Origin: Pterobdella sp. o SKG-2022
Taxonomy: Eukaryota; Annelida; Clitellata; Hirudinida; Piscicolidae
Length of the DNA: 64,000 nt
Direction: 5' to 3'
NCBI GenBank assembly: GCA_964035795.1
Contig: OZ038320.1
Location: forward strand, 13,281,076 to 13,345,075
The notes under the pieces are model-generated. The model had not been told where the DNA came from. It made no database searches and saw nothing but the letters and a program-made list of their open reading frames with translations. Within the stretch, counting starts at the first letter, position 1. The number at the start of each line of letters is the position of its first letter. Below, piece by piece: positions 63,620-64,000 of the stretch. Position numbers and translations under genes: made by a program.

Positions 63620-64000
63620 TGAGGATGCTAAAGACATTTTTCTCAATTTTGTATTTCATGCTACTATATTCATTATCGTCGTTTATCGTCACTTTATGCT
63701 GTGATGGGTTGCATTATGGGATATTTGTTTTCACGTTGGTAGTATAATTAGAACTGTGAAATTTTCATTGCAGGTTGTTTCATTGTCTCTCATATGCGTC
63801 TACCTTTCATATAAAAAAGGTAGTCTTTTTCCAATGTTCCATCTTCTAAATGAATTATTAGTTTAATGATGGGCACTAAGATTCAATTACAAACACCAGG
63901 TTGCCTTGCTCCTAGGATCCAACCACATAGCCCCTAAACAGACATTTCTCATCACATTCTCTCACCATTGCAACAGTAGTCTTATATCTGCCGTTGATTC

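Overview
This is AT-rich animal nuclear DNA. Genes are split into many short exons (about 20-800 bp, apart from two exons near 2 kb) with GT-AG introns, and the spaces between them are packed with decayed transposons and microsatellites. The gene content is metazoan. A cephalopod/mollusc-like repeat motif (CATGCTAGCATGGGTTGGA, two copies) and a tRNA-derived SINE hint at a lophotrochozoan (spiralian) invertebrate, but the sequence does not settle the phylum. One 200-bp run of N (26351-26550) marks an assembly gap.

Layout. 129-12668 (+) holds the 3' 31 exons of a SCUBE gene (EGF repeats, spacer, cysteine-rich repeats, CUB, conserved C-terminus). One intron within its CUB region carries a broken non-LTR retrotransposon (8113-11202, antisense). 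12669-17400 is intergenic, with a second, older LINE fragment near 14.0-14.6 kb. 17503-23914 (-) is a basonuclin-type zinc-finger gene in seven exons, lacking only its 5' start. 24-30.9 kb is almost featureless, with the gap, a TG-rich tract and two weak exon candidates. 30966-36592 (-) is a BPI/LBP-family secreted lipid-binding protein gene, from signal peptide to stop. 39497-59771 (-) is an MGAT2 (GlcNAc-transferase II) gene whose exons join in phase from a type-II membrane anchor to the stop. Its introns contain two piggyBac relics, a tRNA-derived SINE inside a long inverted repeat, a GATA microsatellite and several fold-back elements. 59.8-64 kb is repeat-rich DNA with one weak terminal-exon candidate.

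Most listed open reading frames are shadows. The real genes were recovered by reading splice sites, reading phase and family motifs by eye. The four genes are unrelated in pathway: SCUBE (secreted or cell-surface signalling), basonuclin (nuclear transcription factor), BPI/LBP (lipid/LPS binding) and MGAT2 (Golgi N-glycan branching). The last three lie on the same strand in a row. I found no sign of a wholly new biochemical system. The most unusual items are the perfect fold-back hairpins that share an AAGCTTTTCG core, the piggyBac element whose ends carry a 16-bp perfect palindrome, the intron-rich MGAT2 with two possible first-exon sets, and the basonuclin with an orphan half finger-pair.
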